Counted from the first letter of the stretch, positions 16,355 through 26,524 are shown. The stretch is 64,000 nucleotides of DNA from Pseudomonadota bacterium (GCA_023451825.1 JAEXYA010000039.1:69531-133530); one strand, 5' to 3'. Notes: generated by a model from the letters alone, not told the origin. Numbers and translations: made by a program.

Positions 16355-17725
16355 CTATGCGGCAACGTCGCGATCGAGCGCGAAGTCGTCGAGAAGCTGC
16401 GAGCGCTTGCCATTGACGAGATCGCCGAGCAATTGCGCAGCAAGATAGCTAAATGTGATGCCGTTGCCGCCATAGCCATAGGCCGCGAATAAATTGGGAT
16501 GTTTCGGCACCGGCCCAATCAATGGCAGCCCATCGCGTGTGGTGTCGAAGGTGCCGGCCCAGCGATGCGTGATGTTAAGTTCGGCGCGTGGCCACAGCGC
16601 TTGCAGACGCTGCTTCAGTTTGTCGGCTTTGGCGGGGATCAGCGCATCGCGCGCATCCGGTTCGATGATCTTGTCGCTGTCCTCGCCGCCGATGATGATA
16701 CGGCCCGCACGTGTCGTGCGTGCGTAAAGATAGTCCTTGCTGTCTTCCCAGATCAGCACGCCGTCGCGCCACAGCCGATCGGGTTGTGGCGCGGTCGCAA
16801 TGGCCCAGCTCGACGAGGGCGACTGTACTTTCGTTTCCACGACATCAGGCATCACATAGCCGGTGGCGAGGATGACGTGGCGGGCTTCGATCATCCGTCC
16901 TTCCGACGTGGATACACCGACGCTGCGCGAAGCGGAATCGTAACGAACAGCTTCGGTCTCAAAGAAACGTGCGCCGCGGCCATGCGCGACATTGAGCAGC
17001 CCGATCGCCATCTGCATCGGATCGCAGTCGGCCGAATTCGGCGAGACGATCGCACCGGCGCGCGTGATCTCATAGGCGCCGAGCAAGGCGCGATGATCGA
17101 GGAAGGTGCCTGGCAGCCCCGCGCGGGCGCGCAAGGCATTCTCGTTGATCAGGCTTGTCGCGTCCTCGCTGGCTGCGAGATAAAGTGATGACTTCGCCCT
17201 GAAGTCGCAGGGCAGTTCTAGATCGCGCACCAGCGTCTGCAGTCCGTCGACGGCTTCGAAGCTCGCGCGATAGGCACGCACCGCGCGCTCAAAGCCGTAA
17301 AGCTCTGTCAGTTCACTTAAGGAGCGATCGATCTCCCATAGCAGCATTGATGTGCTGGCCGCCGTGCTGCCATGGCCCGGCAATTCGCGATCCACCAGCA
17401 CGACATCCAGCCCTTGTCGGGTCAGTCGTTCGGCCATCAGCGCACCGGTAATGCCGCAGCCCACGATCAGCGCGTCGCAGCGGATGTCTTCGGTGAGGGA
17501 ATGGCGGGTGGGACGAGGCAGGCCGGCGAACCAGGGTGAGCGGCCGCCGTGAAGATCGTCTTGTTCTGTGGTATCGGGATCGAGGTCGGAAATGGGGCAC
17601 CGGTGGTTGGAATGTGACTGCCGAGGCGGGCGGCTGACAATGTCGGAAAACGGGTTCCGTTCCGCCCGGTCCTGAGTCCCGCCACCGCCGGCTCCCGCGA
17701 CATCCCGAAAGTCGGATGGTCCCAC
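16355..17725 (-). CDS. FAD-dependent oxidoreductase (DAO family)
   Basis: Amine or amino-acid oxidase-like flavoprotein of up to 456 residues. The dinucleotide motif is CDALIVGCGITGALMAERL, followed by VVLVDRE, and the C-terminal FAD loop is GLPLIGPVPKHPNLFAAYGYGGNGIT. The N-terminal SPWFAGLPRPTRHSLTEDI resembles gamma-glutamylputrescine oxidase-like members, but the substrate is not certain. The start is unsure: the ATG at 17725 adds a low-complexity leader, and the conserved part begins around 17560. It is on the same strand as the hydroxylase operon but separated from it by 154 bp containing that operon's promoter. Confidence 0.8.
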   Translation of the reverse strand: MGPSDFRDVAGAGGGGTQDRAERNPFSDIVSRPPRQSHSNHRCPISDLDPDTTEQDDLHGGRSPWFAGLPRPTRHSLTEDIRCDALIVGCGITGALMAERLTRQGLDVVLVDRELPGHGSTAASTSMLLWEIDRSLSELTELYGFERAVRAYRASFEAVDGLQTLVRDLELPCDFRAKSSLYLAASEDATSLINENALRARAGLPGTFLDHRALLGAYEITRAGAIVSPNSADCDPMQMAIGLLNVAHGRGARFFETEAVRYDSASRSVGVSTSEGRMIEARHVILATGYVMPDVVETKVQSPSSSWAIATAPQPDRLWRDGVLIWEDSKDYLYARTTRAGRIIIGGEDSDKIIEPDARDALIPAKADKLKQRLQALWPRAELNITHRWAGTFDTTRDGLPLIGPVPKHPNLFAAYGYGGNGITFSYLAAQLLGDLVNGKRSQLLDDFALDRDVAA

Positions 17726-17904
17726 CGGCCGGCAGTCAAAAATTCTTATTTTTCAATTTGTTGTGCCCCCACTTGGCATTGCCGGGATGACCGGATTAAA
17801 GATGCGGCCAAATCGAACCAGCATCCGGCTTTTCTGATCTCGCCGGAGCCTCCCGGGGCTCCCGCTGCTTCGCCGTTCCAATTGCCCTGCAAAGGACACC
17901 GCCC

Positions 17905-19173
17905 GTGTCGAAGACCGCCGTTCCCGCCCCGCAGCTTTCGCTCCCGAAGGACAAGATCAAGATCCTTCTGCTCGAGGGCGTCAATGACAGCGCCGTCGAG
18001 CTGATCGACATCGCGGGCTATACCAATGTGACGCGCCTGACCAAGGCCCTTGGCGGCAGCGAATTGAAGGAAGCTCTCAAGGGCGTGCATCTGCTCGGCA
18101 TTCGCTCGCGCACCCAGATCACCCAGGACGTGCTCGACGCCGCCGACCGCCTGATTGCCATCGGCTGCTTCAGCGTCGGCACCAATCAGGTCGATATCGA
18201 CGCCGCCCGCCGCAGCGGCATCCCGGTGTTCAACGCTCCGTTCTCCAACACCCGCTCGGTGGCCGAACTGGTGATGGGCGAGGTGGTGATGTTGTTCCGC
18301 CGCATCGTCGATCGCTCTGTCGCCGCGCATGAGGGCAAGTGGGACAAGTCGGCGACGAACAGCCATGAAGTCCGCGGCAAGACGCTGGGCATCGTCGGCT
18401 ACGGCAATATCGGGTCGCAGCTCTCGAACCTCGCCGAGACCTTCGGCATGAAGGTGATCTATTACGATCACACCGATCGCCTCCGTCACGGCAATACCGA
18501 ACCGGTGGCGACATTGCAGGAGCTGATGTCGCAGAGCGACGTGGTCAGCATGCATGTGCCGGAGACGCCGGCGACCCAGGGCATGATCGGCAAGCTTGAG
18601 CTGTCCTGGATGAAGGACGGCGCCTATTTCATCAATAACAGCCGCGGCACGGTGGTCGATCTCGACGCACTCGCCGAAGTGCTTCGCAATGGCAAGCTGC
18701 GCGGTGCCGCCGTGGACGTGTTCCCGGTCGAACCGAGCTCCAATGCGGAGAAATTTGTCACGCCGCTGCAGGGACTTCCCAACGTGCTGCTGACGCCGCA
18801 TGTGGGCGGCTCCACCGAAGAGGCGCAGGAACGCATCGGCGCCGAAGTTGCACGCAAGCTGATCGATTACAGCGACACCGGCTCGACCGTCGGCGCAGTG
18901 AACTTTCCGCAGGTGCAGTTGCCCGCCCGTCCGCAGGGCACGCGCTTCATTCAGGTCCAGCGCAACGTGCCGGGCATGCTCGGCCGCCTCAACGAGGTGC
19001 TGGCCCGCCACGCCGTCAACATCGCTGCGCAGTACTACGAGACCAACAACGATGTCGGTTACGTCGTTCTCGATGCGGACGCATCGGCAGCGGACAGCCA
19101 GCGTGTGCTGGAAGACATTCGCGGACTGGACGGCACCATCCGTGCGCGTCTCCTCTACGAATACAAAGACTAG
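17905..19173 (+). CDS. serA: D-3-phosphoglycerate dehydrogenase
   Basis: First committed step of serine synthesis: 3-phosphoglycerate to 3-phosphohydroxypyruvate with NAD. 422 residues, the ACT-domain type like E. coli SerA. NAD-binding motif GIVGYGNIGSQ, catalytic Arg/Glu/His region (NSRGTVVDLDAL, AVDVFPVEP, TPHVGGSTEEAQ) and a C-terminal ACT domain (FIQVQRNVPGMLGRLNEVLA) that would bind serine as feedback inhibitor. GTG start at 17905 with AAAGGA upstream. It stands alone rather than next to serC. The dusA-like gene starts 20 bp after it. No riboswitch could be recognised in the 179-bp leader. Confidence 0.93.
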   Translation: MSKTAVPAPQLSLPKDKIKILLLEGVNDSAVELIDIAGYTNVTRLTKALGGSELKEALKGVHLLGIRSRTQITQDVLDAADRLIAIGCFSVGTNQVDIDAARRSGIPVFNAPFSNTRSVAELVMGEVVMLFRRIVDRSVAAHEGKWDKSATNSHEVRGKTLGIVGYGNIGSQLSNLAETFGMKVIYYDHTDRLRHGNTEPVATLQELMSQSDVVSMHVPETPATQGMIGKLELSWMKDGAYFINNSRGTVVDLDALAEVLRNGKLRGAAVDVFPVEPSSNAEKFVTPLQGLPNVLLTPHVGGSTEEAQERIGAEVARKLIDYSDTGSTVGAVNFPQVQLPARPQGTRFIQVQRNVPGMLGRLNEVLARHAVNIAAQYYETNNDVGYVVLDADASAADSQRVLEDIRGLDGTIRARLLYEYKD

Positions 19174-19193
19174 GGCGAGCAGGGACCAGGCAT

Positions 19194-20189
19194 TTGACCT
19201 ATCCGAGCTACAGATTTTCCGTGGCGCCGATGATGGAATGGACCGACAGCCATTGTCGCGTTTTCCATCGCCTGCTGACGCGGCGTGCGCTGCTTTATAC
19301 GGAGATGGTCACGACGCCGGCGATCATCCATGGTGATCGCAAGCGGCTCCTCGGTTTCGATGCCAGCGAGCATCCGGTGGCGTTGCAGCTCGGTGGTTCG
19401 GATCCGGAGAAGCTTGCCGAAGCGTCGAGGATCGGTGCTGATTTCGGTTATGATGAAATCAACATCAATGTCGGTTGCCCATCGGATCGCGTGAAGGAAG
19501 GGCGCTTCGGAGCTTGCCTGATGGCCGACCCGGATCTCGTCGCACGTTGCGTGGCTGCGATGAAGGCTGCTGTCAATGTGCCGGTGACCGTGAAGTGCCG
19601 CATCGGCGTCGATGATCAGGATGAGGAAGTCGCGCTCGATGCGCTGGCAAAGGCGGTTGTCGCTGCTGGCGCCGACGGGCTGATCGTGCATGCGCGGAAA
19701 GCGTGGCTCAATGGTCTGTCGCCAAAAGAGAACCGCACCATTCCGCCGCTGAACTATGATCGCGTCTACCGGCTGAAGGCTGCGATGCAGGATGTGCCGA
19801 TCGCCATCAATGGCGGCATTCCCGGTGTCCTCGAAGCCAAGGAACACCTCGCGCATGTGGATGGCGCGATGCTCGGTCGCGCAGCCTACCAAGAGCCGTG
19901 GCGCCTGCTCGCGGTGGATCCGGAAATCTTCGGCGAGCCTGCGCAGCATGCGACAATGAAGGACGCGATGGAGGCGATGATGCCCTATATCGCGGACCAG
20001 CTTGCGCAGGGTACGCGGCTGCATTCGATCACGCGGCATTTTGTCGGCGCGTTTCATGCGGTGCGCGGCGCGCGCGCGTTCCGCCGGCATCTGGCGGAGC
20101 ATGGCGTGAAGCACGGTGCTGGCATCGACGTGCTACGCGATGCGATCGCGCTGGTGGAGGATGAGCCGGCTGAGGCGGCGGCGGCTTAA
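19194..20189 (+). CDS. dusA: tRNA-dihydrouridine synthase A
   Basis: FMN enzyme reducing uridine to dihydrouridine in the tRNA D-loop. 331 residues. It has the Dus signatures SVAPMMEWTD near the N-terminus, NINVGCPSDRVKEGRFGACLM with the catalytic cysteine, the KCRIGVDD strand and the FMN phosphate site NGGI plus MLGRAAYQ. TTG start at 19194 with a GGGACCAGG stretch upstream. It probably shares a transcript with serA (20 bp gap). A palindromic repeat follows its stop. Confidence 0.93.
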   Translation: MTYPSYRFSVAPMMEWTDSHCRVFHRLLTRRALLYTEMVTTPAIIHGDRKRLLGFDASEHPVALQLGGSDPEKLAEASRIGADFGYDEININVGCPSDRVKEGRFGACLMADPDLVARCVAAMKAAVNVPVTVKCRIGVDDQDEEVALDALAKAVVAAGADGLIVHARKAWLNGLSPKENRTIPPLNYDRVYRLKAAMQDVPIAINGGIPGVLEAKEHLAHVDGAMLGRAAYQEPWRLLAVDPEIFGEPAQHATMKDAMEAMMPYIADQLAQGTRLHSITRHFVGAFHAVRGARAFRRHLAEHGVKHGAGIDVLRDAIALVEDEPAEAAAA

Positions 20190-20196
20190 CTCGGTT

Positions 20197-20299
20197 CGTA
20201 GGATGGGTTGAGCGGAGGCGTGAAGCGCCGGAGCGATACCCATCACCACGCGCACCGAACTTGTTGTGATGGGTATCGCTGCGCTCAACCCATCCTACG
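20197..20299. repeat. palindromic repeat, GTAGGATGGGTTGAGCG family, copy 1
   Basis: About 103 bp with ends CGTAGGATGGGTTGAGCG and CGCTCAACCCATCCTACG in inverted orientation, and an inner inverted pair (GCGATACCCATCA / TGATGGGTATCGC). Two further copies of the same outer arms lie at 45865-45951 and 58385-58492. All three are intergenic, next to stop codons. It could form a long hairpin in RNA. Confidence 0.85.
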
Positions 20300-20309
20300 G
20301 GACTGAGTT

Positions 20310-20822
20310 TTACGGATAGCCGCGCAGCTTGAGTTTATCCGCGCGGACTTCCCAGCTTTCCAGCCGATCGAGAAAGCTCATGCCGAGCAGATTGGTCTTC
20401 ATCAATCCGCGCTGCACGATGAGAGCAGGGACCGAGCGCTCCACCAGCCTGCCGACAGCGAGGCGATCAAGGGTCAGGCGCGCGGCCTTGGTGCGGCCGG
20501 AGACGGTTTCAAGATCGATATTATAGGTGAGCAGTTCGACCGGCAGGCCGATCACTTTCGCGGTCTCATAGGACAGCACGACCGAGGTGGCGCCGGTGTC
20601 GATGATCATTGGCGCGACAACGCCGTTGATCGTGGCCTGCAGGGCGAATTCGCCGCCATTGCCGCGCGGCACGTCCACAATGCGCGGCATTGGCGGCACT
20701 TGCTTGCGCAGTATTTCGGTGACGAGCGTGCTCGCTTTCGTAATCTGATGAGGGTCGCCATAAGCCAGTGCAGCGCCCGCAGTGGCGAGGATGGCAATGA
20801 TCAGCAACAGGACGCGCGTCAT
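20310..20822 (-). CDS. retropepsin-like aspartic protease family protein
   Basis: Protein of 170 residues with an N-terminal signal peptide or anchor (VLLLIIAILATAGAALAYG). The clan-AA aspartic protease motif is in MIIDTGATSVVLS, followed by a hydrophobic-hydrophobic-Gly type segment (LLGMSFLDRLESWEV) near the C-terminus. This is the TIGR02281-type periplasmic single-domain form that must dimerise. Its substrate is not known. It sits downstream of the DUF1289 gene on the same strand with a gap of 25 bp. Confidence 0.82.
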   Translation of the reverse strand: MTRVLLLIIAILATAGAALAYGDPHQITKASTLVTEILRKQVPPMPRIVDVPRGNGGEFALQATINGVVAPMIIDTGATSVVLSYETAKVIGLPVELLTYNIDLETVSGRTKAARLTLDRLAVGRLVERSVPALIVQRGLMKTNLLGMSFLDRLESWEVRADKLKLRGYP

Positions 20823-20847
20823 ATAGCGCCTCCGGCTTCTCCGCAGC

Positions 20848-21066
20848 TCAGTTTGCCGCAGGGCGCGGCTTGCGGGCGTAGGTCGAGGGCGGCGCCAATC
20901 CCAGATCCGTCATGCGCGTTTCCAGCGTCGCCATGATGCTCAGGCGTTCCGCGCTTTCCATGCGGCCCCAGCGTGCGATCTCCTGCAGCGTGCGTCCACA
21001 TCCAAGGCAGAGTTTCGCTTTGGGATCGATGACACAGATGGCGACGCACGGTGTTTCTTTGTTCAT
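20848..21066 (-). CDS. DUF1289 domain protein
   Basis: Small cytoplasmic protein of 72 residues with the DUF1289 pattern of four cysteines (TPCVAICVIDPKAKLCLGCG), likely a metal-binding knuckle, then an ARW-type helix (EIARWGRMESAERLSIM). The function of the family is not established. I took the ATG at 21066 because the conserved part begins there; an upstream ATG at 21102 is possible. It precedes the protease gene and may be co-transcribed with it. Confidence 0.85.
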   Translation of the reverse strand: MNKETPCVAICVIDPKAKLCLGCGRTLQEIARWGRMESAERLSIMATLETRMTDLGLAPPSTYARKPRPAAN

Positions 21067-21111
21067 GCCACGATATTTGAGCGGTTTGGCGCATGTGTGC
21101 AAGCCGTGATC

Positions 21112-22704
21112 TCACAGACCGGTTCCTGCGTTCATGATCGGCTTGTTGCGTGGCCGACGCTTTTCGTCGGTGATCTCATATTCTGGCTGCAGCGGCGGCG
21201 CATCTTCCATGACGGGCGCGAGCGCCGACATCACGCGCTCCGGCGGGAAGGTGATGATCACCTCGGTGCCGATACGCAGCTTTGACTTCAGCGTAAACGT
21301 GCCGCCATGCATGTCGATCAGGCTCTTGGCGATAGGCAGGCCAAGGCCGGCGCCTTGTTCGGCCGACTTGATCGAATTGGAGCCCTGGCCGAACGAAGCG
21401 AGCACGATCGGGATCTCGTCTTCGGCGATGCCGGAGCCGGTGTCCTTGCAGCTCAGATACTGGCCGCCCGAGGCGGTCCAGCCGACCTTGAGCCAGATTT
21501 CACCGCCCTGCGGGGTGAACTTGATGGCGTTGGAGAGCAGGTTCAGCACGATCTGCCGGCAGGCGCGCTCGTCGCCCCAGACGCGCGGCATGCCGTGCTC
21601 GAACACTTCATGGATGGTGATGCCGCGGCTGGTGGCACGCAGCTTCAAGAGATGGTGGCAATCGGCGACGACGTGCTCGAGCGAGACGGCTTCTTCATTC
21701 AGCTCATAGCGGCCAGCCTCGATGCGCGAGAGATCGAGAATCTCGTTGATGAGATTGAGCAGGTGGACGCCGGAATTATGGATGTCCCCGGAATAATCCT
21801 TGTAGACGGCGACCGCATGCGCGCCGAAGATTTCGCTCTTCATCACTTCGGAGAAGCCGAGAATGGCATTCAGCGGGGTGCGCAGTTCGTGGCTCATTTG
21901 GGCGAGGAAACGTGACTTGGCGACATTGGCAGCTTCTGCGCGATGGCGCGCTTCGTCGGAGATCGCCTTGGCCTGTTCCAGTTCGCCGATCAGCGCGTCC
22001 TTCTCCGCACGCGCTTCCAGCGCGGCGAGCGTGGTCGAATGCAGGCGCTGGGCGAGCAGGATGAAATAGCCTTCCGCAGCGACGGCCAGCGCGGCGAGGA
22101 TATAGTTGTCGAAATTGCCGCGCAGGATGAAGCTAAGCGCCACGCCAAAGGTCACCGGGACGGTGGCGGCGATGGCGGCGATGGGCAAGCTGGATGCGAG
22201 CATGCTGGAGACGGCCACCACCAGCAGCATCAGGAACATCATCAGCGCATTGGAGACGACGTCGGCGCCGGTTGGATGCACGAGGATGACGGTCCAGGCG
22301 AGGCCATAGACGAGGTCCAGCACGACGAACCGCGTCCGCCATTTCTTCGTGCTGTTCGGCCCGGTCGGCTCGGCCAGATAACGCGTGCAGACGCGCAGGA
22401 TGAGGGCCTGGATGCACAGCATGCCGCAGGCCCAGGCCGCAGCCGACAGCGGCTGCAGCCAGACGCCGAATACGATGCCGGTGCCGACCACCAGCAGCGT
22501 CACCACCAGCGAGGCGGAGAGGCGGGTCTGGGCGTATTGGCGCAGCAGTTCGCGGTCGAAAGCGGGGCGAGTGCCGGAGGTCGAGGTCAGCCGGTCGCGG
22601 GCCTCGCGCACGCGCTGCTGGGCCGCCCGCCGGTTGCGCGGCGCAGCGACGGGCTCTTCAGCCGGAAGCTGGACGACCTCGGGCCTGGCGGCGGGCTCAC
22701 TCAT
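21112..22704 (-). CDS. membrane sensor histidine kinase (PdhS/DivJ-like)
   Basis: Sensor kinase of about 530 residues. A cytoplasmic N-terminus of about 60 residues is followed by six or so hydrophobic segments between residues 60 and 205, then a coiled coil (ALEARAEKDALIGELEQAK). The H-box is SHELRTPLNAILGFSEVMKS, the N-box is QIVLNLLSNAIKFTP, the G1 box is DTGSGIAEDEIP and the G2 box is GAGLGLPIAKSLID. The H-box with FSEVMKSEIFG is typical of the alphaproteobacterial PdhS/DivJ/PleC group that feeds the DivK-CtrA cell-cycle pathway. No response regulator is adjacent, so the partner is unknown. GTG at 22707 is an alternative start. Confidence 0.88.
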   Translation of the reverse strand: MSEPAARPEVVQLPAEEPVAAPRNRRAAQQRVREARDRLTSTSGTRPAFDRELLRQYAQTRLSASLVVTLLVVGTGIVFGVWLQPLSAAAWACGMLCIQALILRVCTRYLAEPTGPNSTKKWRTRFVVLDLVYGLAWTVILVHPTGADVVSNALMMFLMLLVVAVSSMLASSLPIAAIAATVPVTFGVALSFILRGNFDNYILAALAVAAEGYFILLAQRLHSTTLAALEARAEKDALIGELEQAKAISDEARHRAEAANVAKSRFLAQMSHELRTPLNAILGFSEVMKSEIFGAHAVAVYKDYSGDIHNSGVHLLNLINEILDLSRIEAGRYELNEEAVSLEHVVADCHHLLKLRATSRGITIHEVFEHGMPRVWGDERACRQIVLNLLSNAIKFTPQGGEIWLKVGWTASGGQYLSCKDTGSGIAEDEIPIVLASFGQGSNSIKSAEQGAGLGLPIAKSLIDMHGGTFTLKSKLRIGTEVIITFPPERVMSALAPVMEDAPPLQPEYEITDEKRRPRNKPIMNAGTGL

Positions 22705-22739
22705 CACGCTTACACAAATCCTGCACGCAAATGCGGGCG

Positions 22740-22824
22740 GTTTTCACAGATCATTATCTGTGCCGCACAATCCTTAAAGGGCGACTTAAAGAACGCGGTA
22801 ATCCGGTTAATTATCTGTGAAAAC
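22740..22824 (-). promoter_or_regulatory. facing 17-bp repeats upstream of the histidine kinase
   Basis: GTTTTCACAGATMATTA occurs at 22740-22756 on the plus strand and at 22824-22808 on the minus strand with one difference (16 of 17), separated by 51 bp. The first copy is itself part of a CACAGA/TCTGTG palindrome (22745-22762). They lie 36-120 bp before the kinase start, in its promoter region. The binding protein is unknown. Confidence 0.45.
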
Positions 22825-22828
22825 GGAT

Positions 22829-22864
22829 GCGGCCGGGGAAGCGTGTCACGCTTCGCCCGGCCGC
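22829..22864 (-). terminator. hairpin terminator of the dehydrogenase gene
   Basis: GC-rich stem (GCGGCCGGGGAAGCG with CGCTTCGCCCGGCCGC, one unmatched base) with a short loop, starting 25 bp after the stop of the 3-hydroxyisobutyrate dehydrogenase-like gene. On the minus strand it is followed by ATCCGTTTTC, only a weak T-run. Confidence 0.6.
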
Positions 22865-22888
22865 CGATTTGTGAGTGGTTAGAAGTGC

Positions 22889-23758
22889 TTACTTCTCGAA
22901 CCGAGCGAGCAGGCTGGACGTGTCCCAGCGCTTCCCGCCGATCTTTTCCACTTCCGCGTAAAAGTTATCGACCAGCGCGGTGACCGGCAGGCTGGCGCCG
23001 TTGCGGCGGGCTTCGGCGAGGCAGATCGAGAGGTCCTTGCGCATCCATTCGACGGCGAAGCCGAAATCGAACTTGCCTTCGTTCATGGTCTTATGGCGGT
23101 TCTCCATCTGCCACGACTGGGCGGCGCCCTTGGAGATCACCTCGACGACGGAATTGACGTCCAGGCCGGCCTTCTTGGCGAAGTGGATGCCTTCCGACAG
23201 CGCCTCGACGAGGCCGGCGATGCAGATCTGGTTGACCATCTTGGTGAGCTGGCCGGATCCCGCTGGGCCGAGCAGCTTCTGCATCTTGGCATAGGCGGCG
23301 ATGATCGGATCGACCTTGCCATAGACCGAAGCCTCGCCACCGCACATCACGGTCAGCGCGCCGTTCTCGGCACCGGCCTGGCCGCCGGAGACGGGGGCGT
23401 CGATGAAGTGGAAACCGGCCTTGGTGGCGGCGGCATCGAGCTCACGGGCGACTTCGGCCGAAGCGGTGGTGTGATCGACGAAAATCTTGCCCTTGCCCAT
23501 GCCGCTGAAGGCGCCATCGGCACCGGTCGTCACCGAGCGCAGGTCGTCGTCATTGCCGACGCAGGCCATGACGAAATCCTGGCCTTCCGCGGCGGCCTTC
23601 GGAGTCGGGGCGGACTTGCCGCCAAATTTCTCGACCCAGGCTTTCGATTTGGCCGCGTTGCGATTGTAGACGGTGACCTCGTGGCCGCCTTTGGTGGCGA
23701 GATGACCAGCCATGGGGAAGCCCATGACGCCGAGACCGATGAAAGCAACTTTGGCCAT
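22889..23758 (-). CDS. NAD(P)-dependent beta-hydroxyacid dehydrogenase (3-hydroxyisobutyrate / tartronate semialdehyde type)
   Basis: Oxidoreductase of 289 residues. The nucleotide-binding motif FIGLGVMGFPMAGHL is at the N-terminus, the substrate motif DAPVSGGQAGAENGAL is near residue 120, the catalytic lysine segment is GSGQLTKMVNQICIAG near residue 175, and KDLSICLAEA is in the C-terminal helical domain. The family covers 3-hydroxyisobutyrate dehydrogenase (valine breakdown) and tartronate semialdehyde reductase (glyoxylate metabolism). Sequence alone does not separate them; the later KDL segment fits either. The ATG at 23758 begins exactly at the motif. It is divergent from mrp. Confidence 0.88.
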   Translation of the reverse strand: MAKVAFIGLGVMGFPMAGHLATKGGHEVTVYNRNAAKSKAWVEKFGGKSAPTPKAAAEGQDFVMACVGNDDDLRSVTTGADGAFSGMGKGKIFVDHTTASAEVARELDAAATKAGFHFIDAPVSGGQAGAENGALTVMCGGEASVYGKVDPIIAAYAKMQKLLGPAGSGQLTKMVNQICIAGLVEALSEGIHFAKKAGLDVNSVVEVISKGAAQSWQMENRHKTMNEGKFDFGFAVEWMRKDLSICLAEARRNGASLPVTALVDNFYAEVEKIGGKRWDTSSLLARFEK

Positions 23759-24043
23759 ATCCAAACCCTTGATGTGCTGCCGGCTGTGCCGCCGGCTATC
23801 GACTGTGGGGAGGTGATGCCCGCAGACAAGGCGGGAACACGAAGAGGCCGCAGCATAGTCGCTGCGCCGGACGCGGCAAAGCCCCGAGGTTGCGGCACCG
23901 TGACTTTGTGTGCGCCGCGAGAGGATTTCGCGGTCGAATTGCGCCTGCGCAAATACGGGCGCAATCGTGACCGAAACGGCATGGACATGGCGCACAGGTG
24001 CTCTATCTCTGCGGTTGGAATTGCGACGACCGGGAGACTTCAA

Positions 24044-25201
<1,158 letters not shown>

Positions 25202-25245
25202 CCCTGCTGCGCCTGCGAAGCGGGCGCAGAATGCCGCATAGAACT

Positions 25246-25263
25246 TTCGTCCAATCGGACGAA
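25246..25263. promoter_or_regulatory. inverted repeat TTCGTCC-aatc-GGACGAA
   Basis: Perfect 7-bp inverted repeat with a 4-bp spacer, 45 bp after the mrp stop and about 150 bp before the first TRAP binding-protein gene. No T-run follows, so an operator is more likely than a terminator. It is not repeated before the second binding-protein gene. Confidence 0.35.
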
Positions 25264-25410
25264 CTACGACACTCGTCTCATTTTCCGACGCTTCATAACC
25301 GTGTTACATCAGCGCCGAACCAAGGGCTTCGGCGGCTGAATCGCGATGCGGTCGGGCTGCCAAATAGCTCAAAGGATTTCTGGGGAAACGCTTTCAAAAG
25401 GAGAGCTTGA

Positions 25411-26502
25411 ATGAAGCGTCGTGAGTTTTTGAAGGTCTCGGCGGCGGGTGCCGCAGGGGCCGCAGCTGTAGCCTCGCCGGCGATCGCGCAGTCGATGCCG
25501 GAAATCAAATGGCGCCTGGCGTCGTCCTTCCCGAAGTCGCTGGACACCATCTATGGCGGCGCCGAAACGATGGCGAAGCAGGTGTCGGAAATGACCGACG
25601 GCAAATTCCAGATCCAGGTCTTCGCGGCCGGTGAACTGGTGCCCGGCCTGCAAGTGCTCGACGCCACCTCGAACGGCACCGTCGAAATGTGCCACACGGT
25701 GTCCTACTACTATGTGGGCAAGGACCCGACCTTCGCGATCTTCGCTTCGGTCCCGTTCGGCCTCAATGCGCGCCAGCAGAATTCCTGGTGGTATCAGGGC
25801 GGCGGCGAACAGCTCGGCAACGAGTTCTACAAGAAGTATGGCGTCATCGGTCATCCCTGCGGCAACACCGGCACCCAGATGGGCGGCTGGTTCCGCAAGG
25901 AGATCAAGACCGTCGCCGACCTCAATGGCCTCAAGATGCGCATCGGCGGCATTGCCGGCGAAGTGCTACAGAAGGTTGGCGTGGTGCCGCAGCAGCTGGC
26001 GGGCGGCGACATCTACCCGTCGCTCGAAAAGGGCACCATCGACGCCGCCGAGTGGGTCGGTCCCTATGATGACCAGAAGCTCGGCTTCCAGAAGGTTGCC
26101 AAGTACTACTACTATCCAGGTTTCTGGGAAGGCGGCCCGACGGTCCACGCCTTCACCAATCTCGACAAGTTCAATTCGCTGCCGAAGAACTATCAGGCGA
26201 TCTTGTCGAATGCCTGCGCCAATGCGACCTCATGGATGGCTGCACGTTACGACATGCAGAATCCACAGGCGCTGAAGCAGCTCGTGGCCGGCGGCACGCA
26301 GTTGCGTCCGTTCACCAACGAAGTGCTCGATGCCTGCCTCAAGGCCACCAACGAATTGTGGGCTGACATTTCCGCGAAGAACCCGACCTTCAAGAAGTCG
26401 ATCGACGCGATGCAAGCCTATCGTTCGGACGAATATCTGTGGTGGCAGGTCGCCGAATATACCTTCGACAGCTTCATGATCCGCTCGCGCACGCGCGGCT
26501 GA
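25411..26502 (+). CDS. TRAP transporter substrate-binding protein (DctP family, TakP-like), copy 1
   Basis: Periplasmic receptor of a secondary TRAP importer, 363 residues. It has a twin-arginine signal (KRREFLK, cleavage after AIAQ) and the motifs WRLASSFPKSLDTIYGG, GGWFRKEIK, LKMRIGGIAGEV, GTIDAAEWVGPYDD and YYYYPGFWEGG of the subgroup that binds 2-oxo acids in Rhodobacter TakP. A strong AAAGGAGAG ribosome site precedes the ATG at 25411. A second, clearly paralogous binding protein of equal length follows. The membrane subunits are encoded on the opposite strand at 27863-29870. Confidence 0.92.
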   Translation: MKRREFLKVSAAGAAGAAAVASPAIAQSMPEIKWRLASSFPKSLDTIYGGAETMAKQVSEMTDGKFQIQVFAAGELVPGLQVLDATSNGTVEMCHTVSYYYVGKDPTFAIFASVPFGLNARQQNSWWYQGGGEQLGNEFYKKYGVIGHPCGNTGTQMGGWFRKEIKTVADLNGLKMRIGGIAGEVLQKVGVVPQQLAGGDIYPSLEKGTIDAAEWVGPYDDQKLGFQKVAKYYYYPGFWEGGPTVHAFTNLDKFNSLPKNYQAILSNACANATSWMAARYDMQNPQALKQLVAGGTQLRPFTNEVLDACLKATNELWADISAKNPTFKKSIDAMQAYRSDEYLWWQVAEYTFDSFMIRSRTRG

Positions 26503-26524
26503 TCCAAGTCAGCAAGTCACATCG

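Noticed and set aside
17726..17904. Possible riboswitch in the serA leader
   Set aside because: The 179-bp leader shows no conserved stem pattern I can match to a known serine or other riboswitch class.
22773..22788. TTAA-N-TTAA pair that resembles a CtrA box before the histidine kinase
   Set aside because: The spacing is 8 bp whereas CtrA needs 7, and flanking bases do not match; it was noted because the kinase is of the cell-cycle type.
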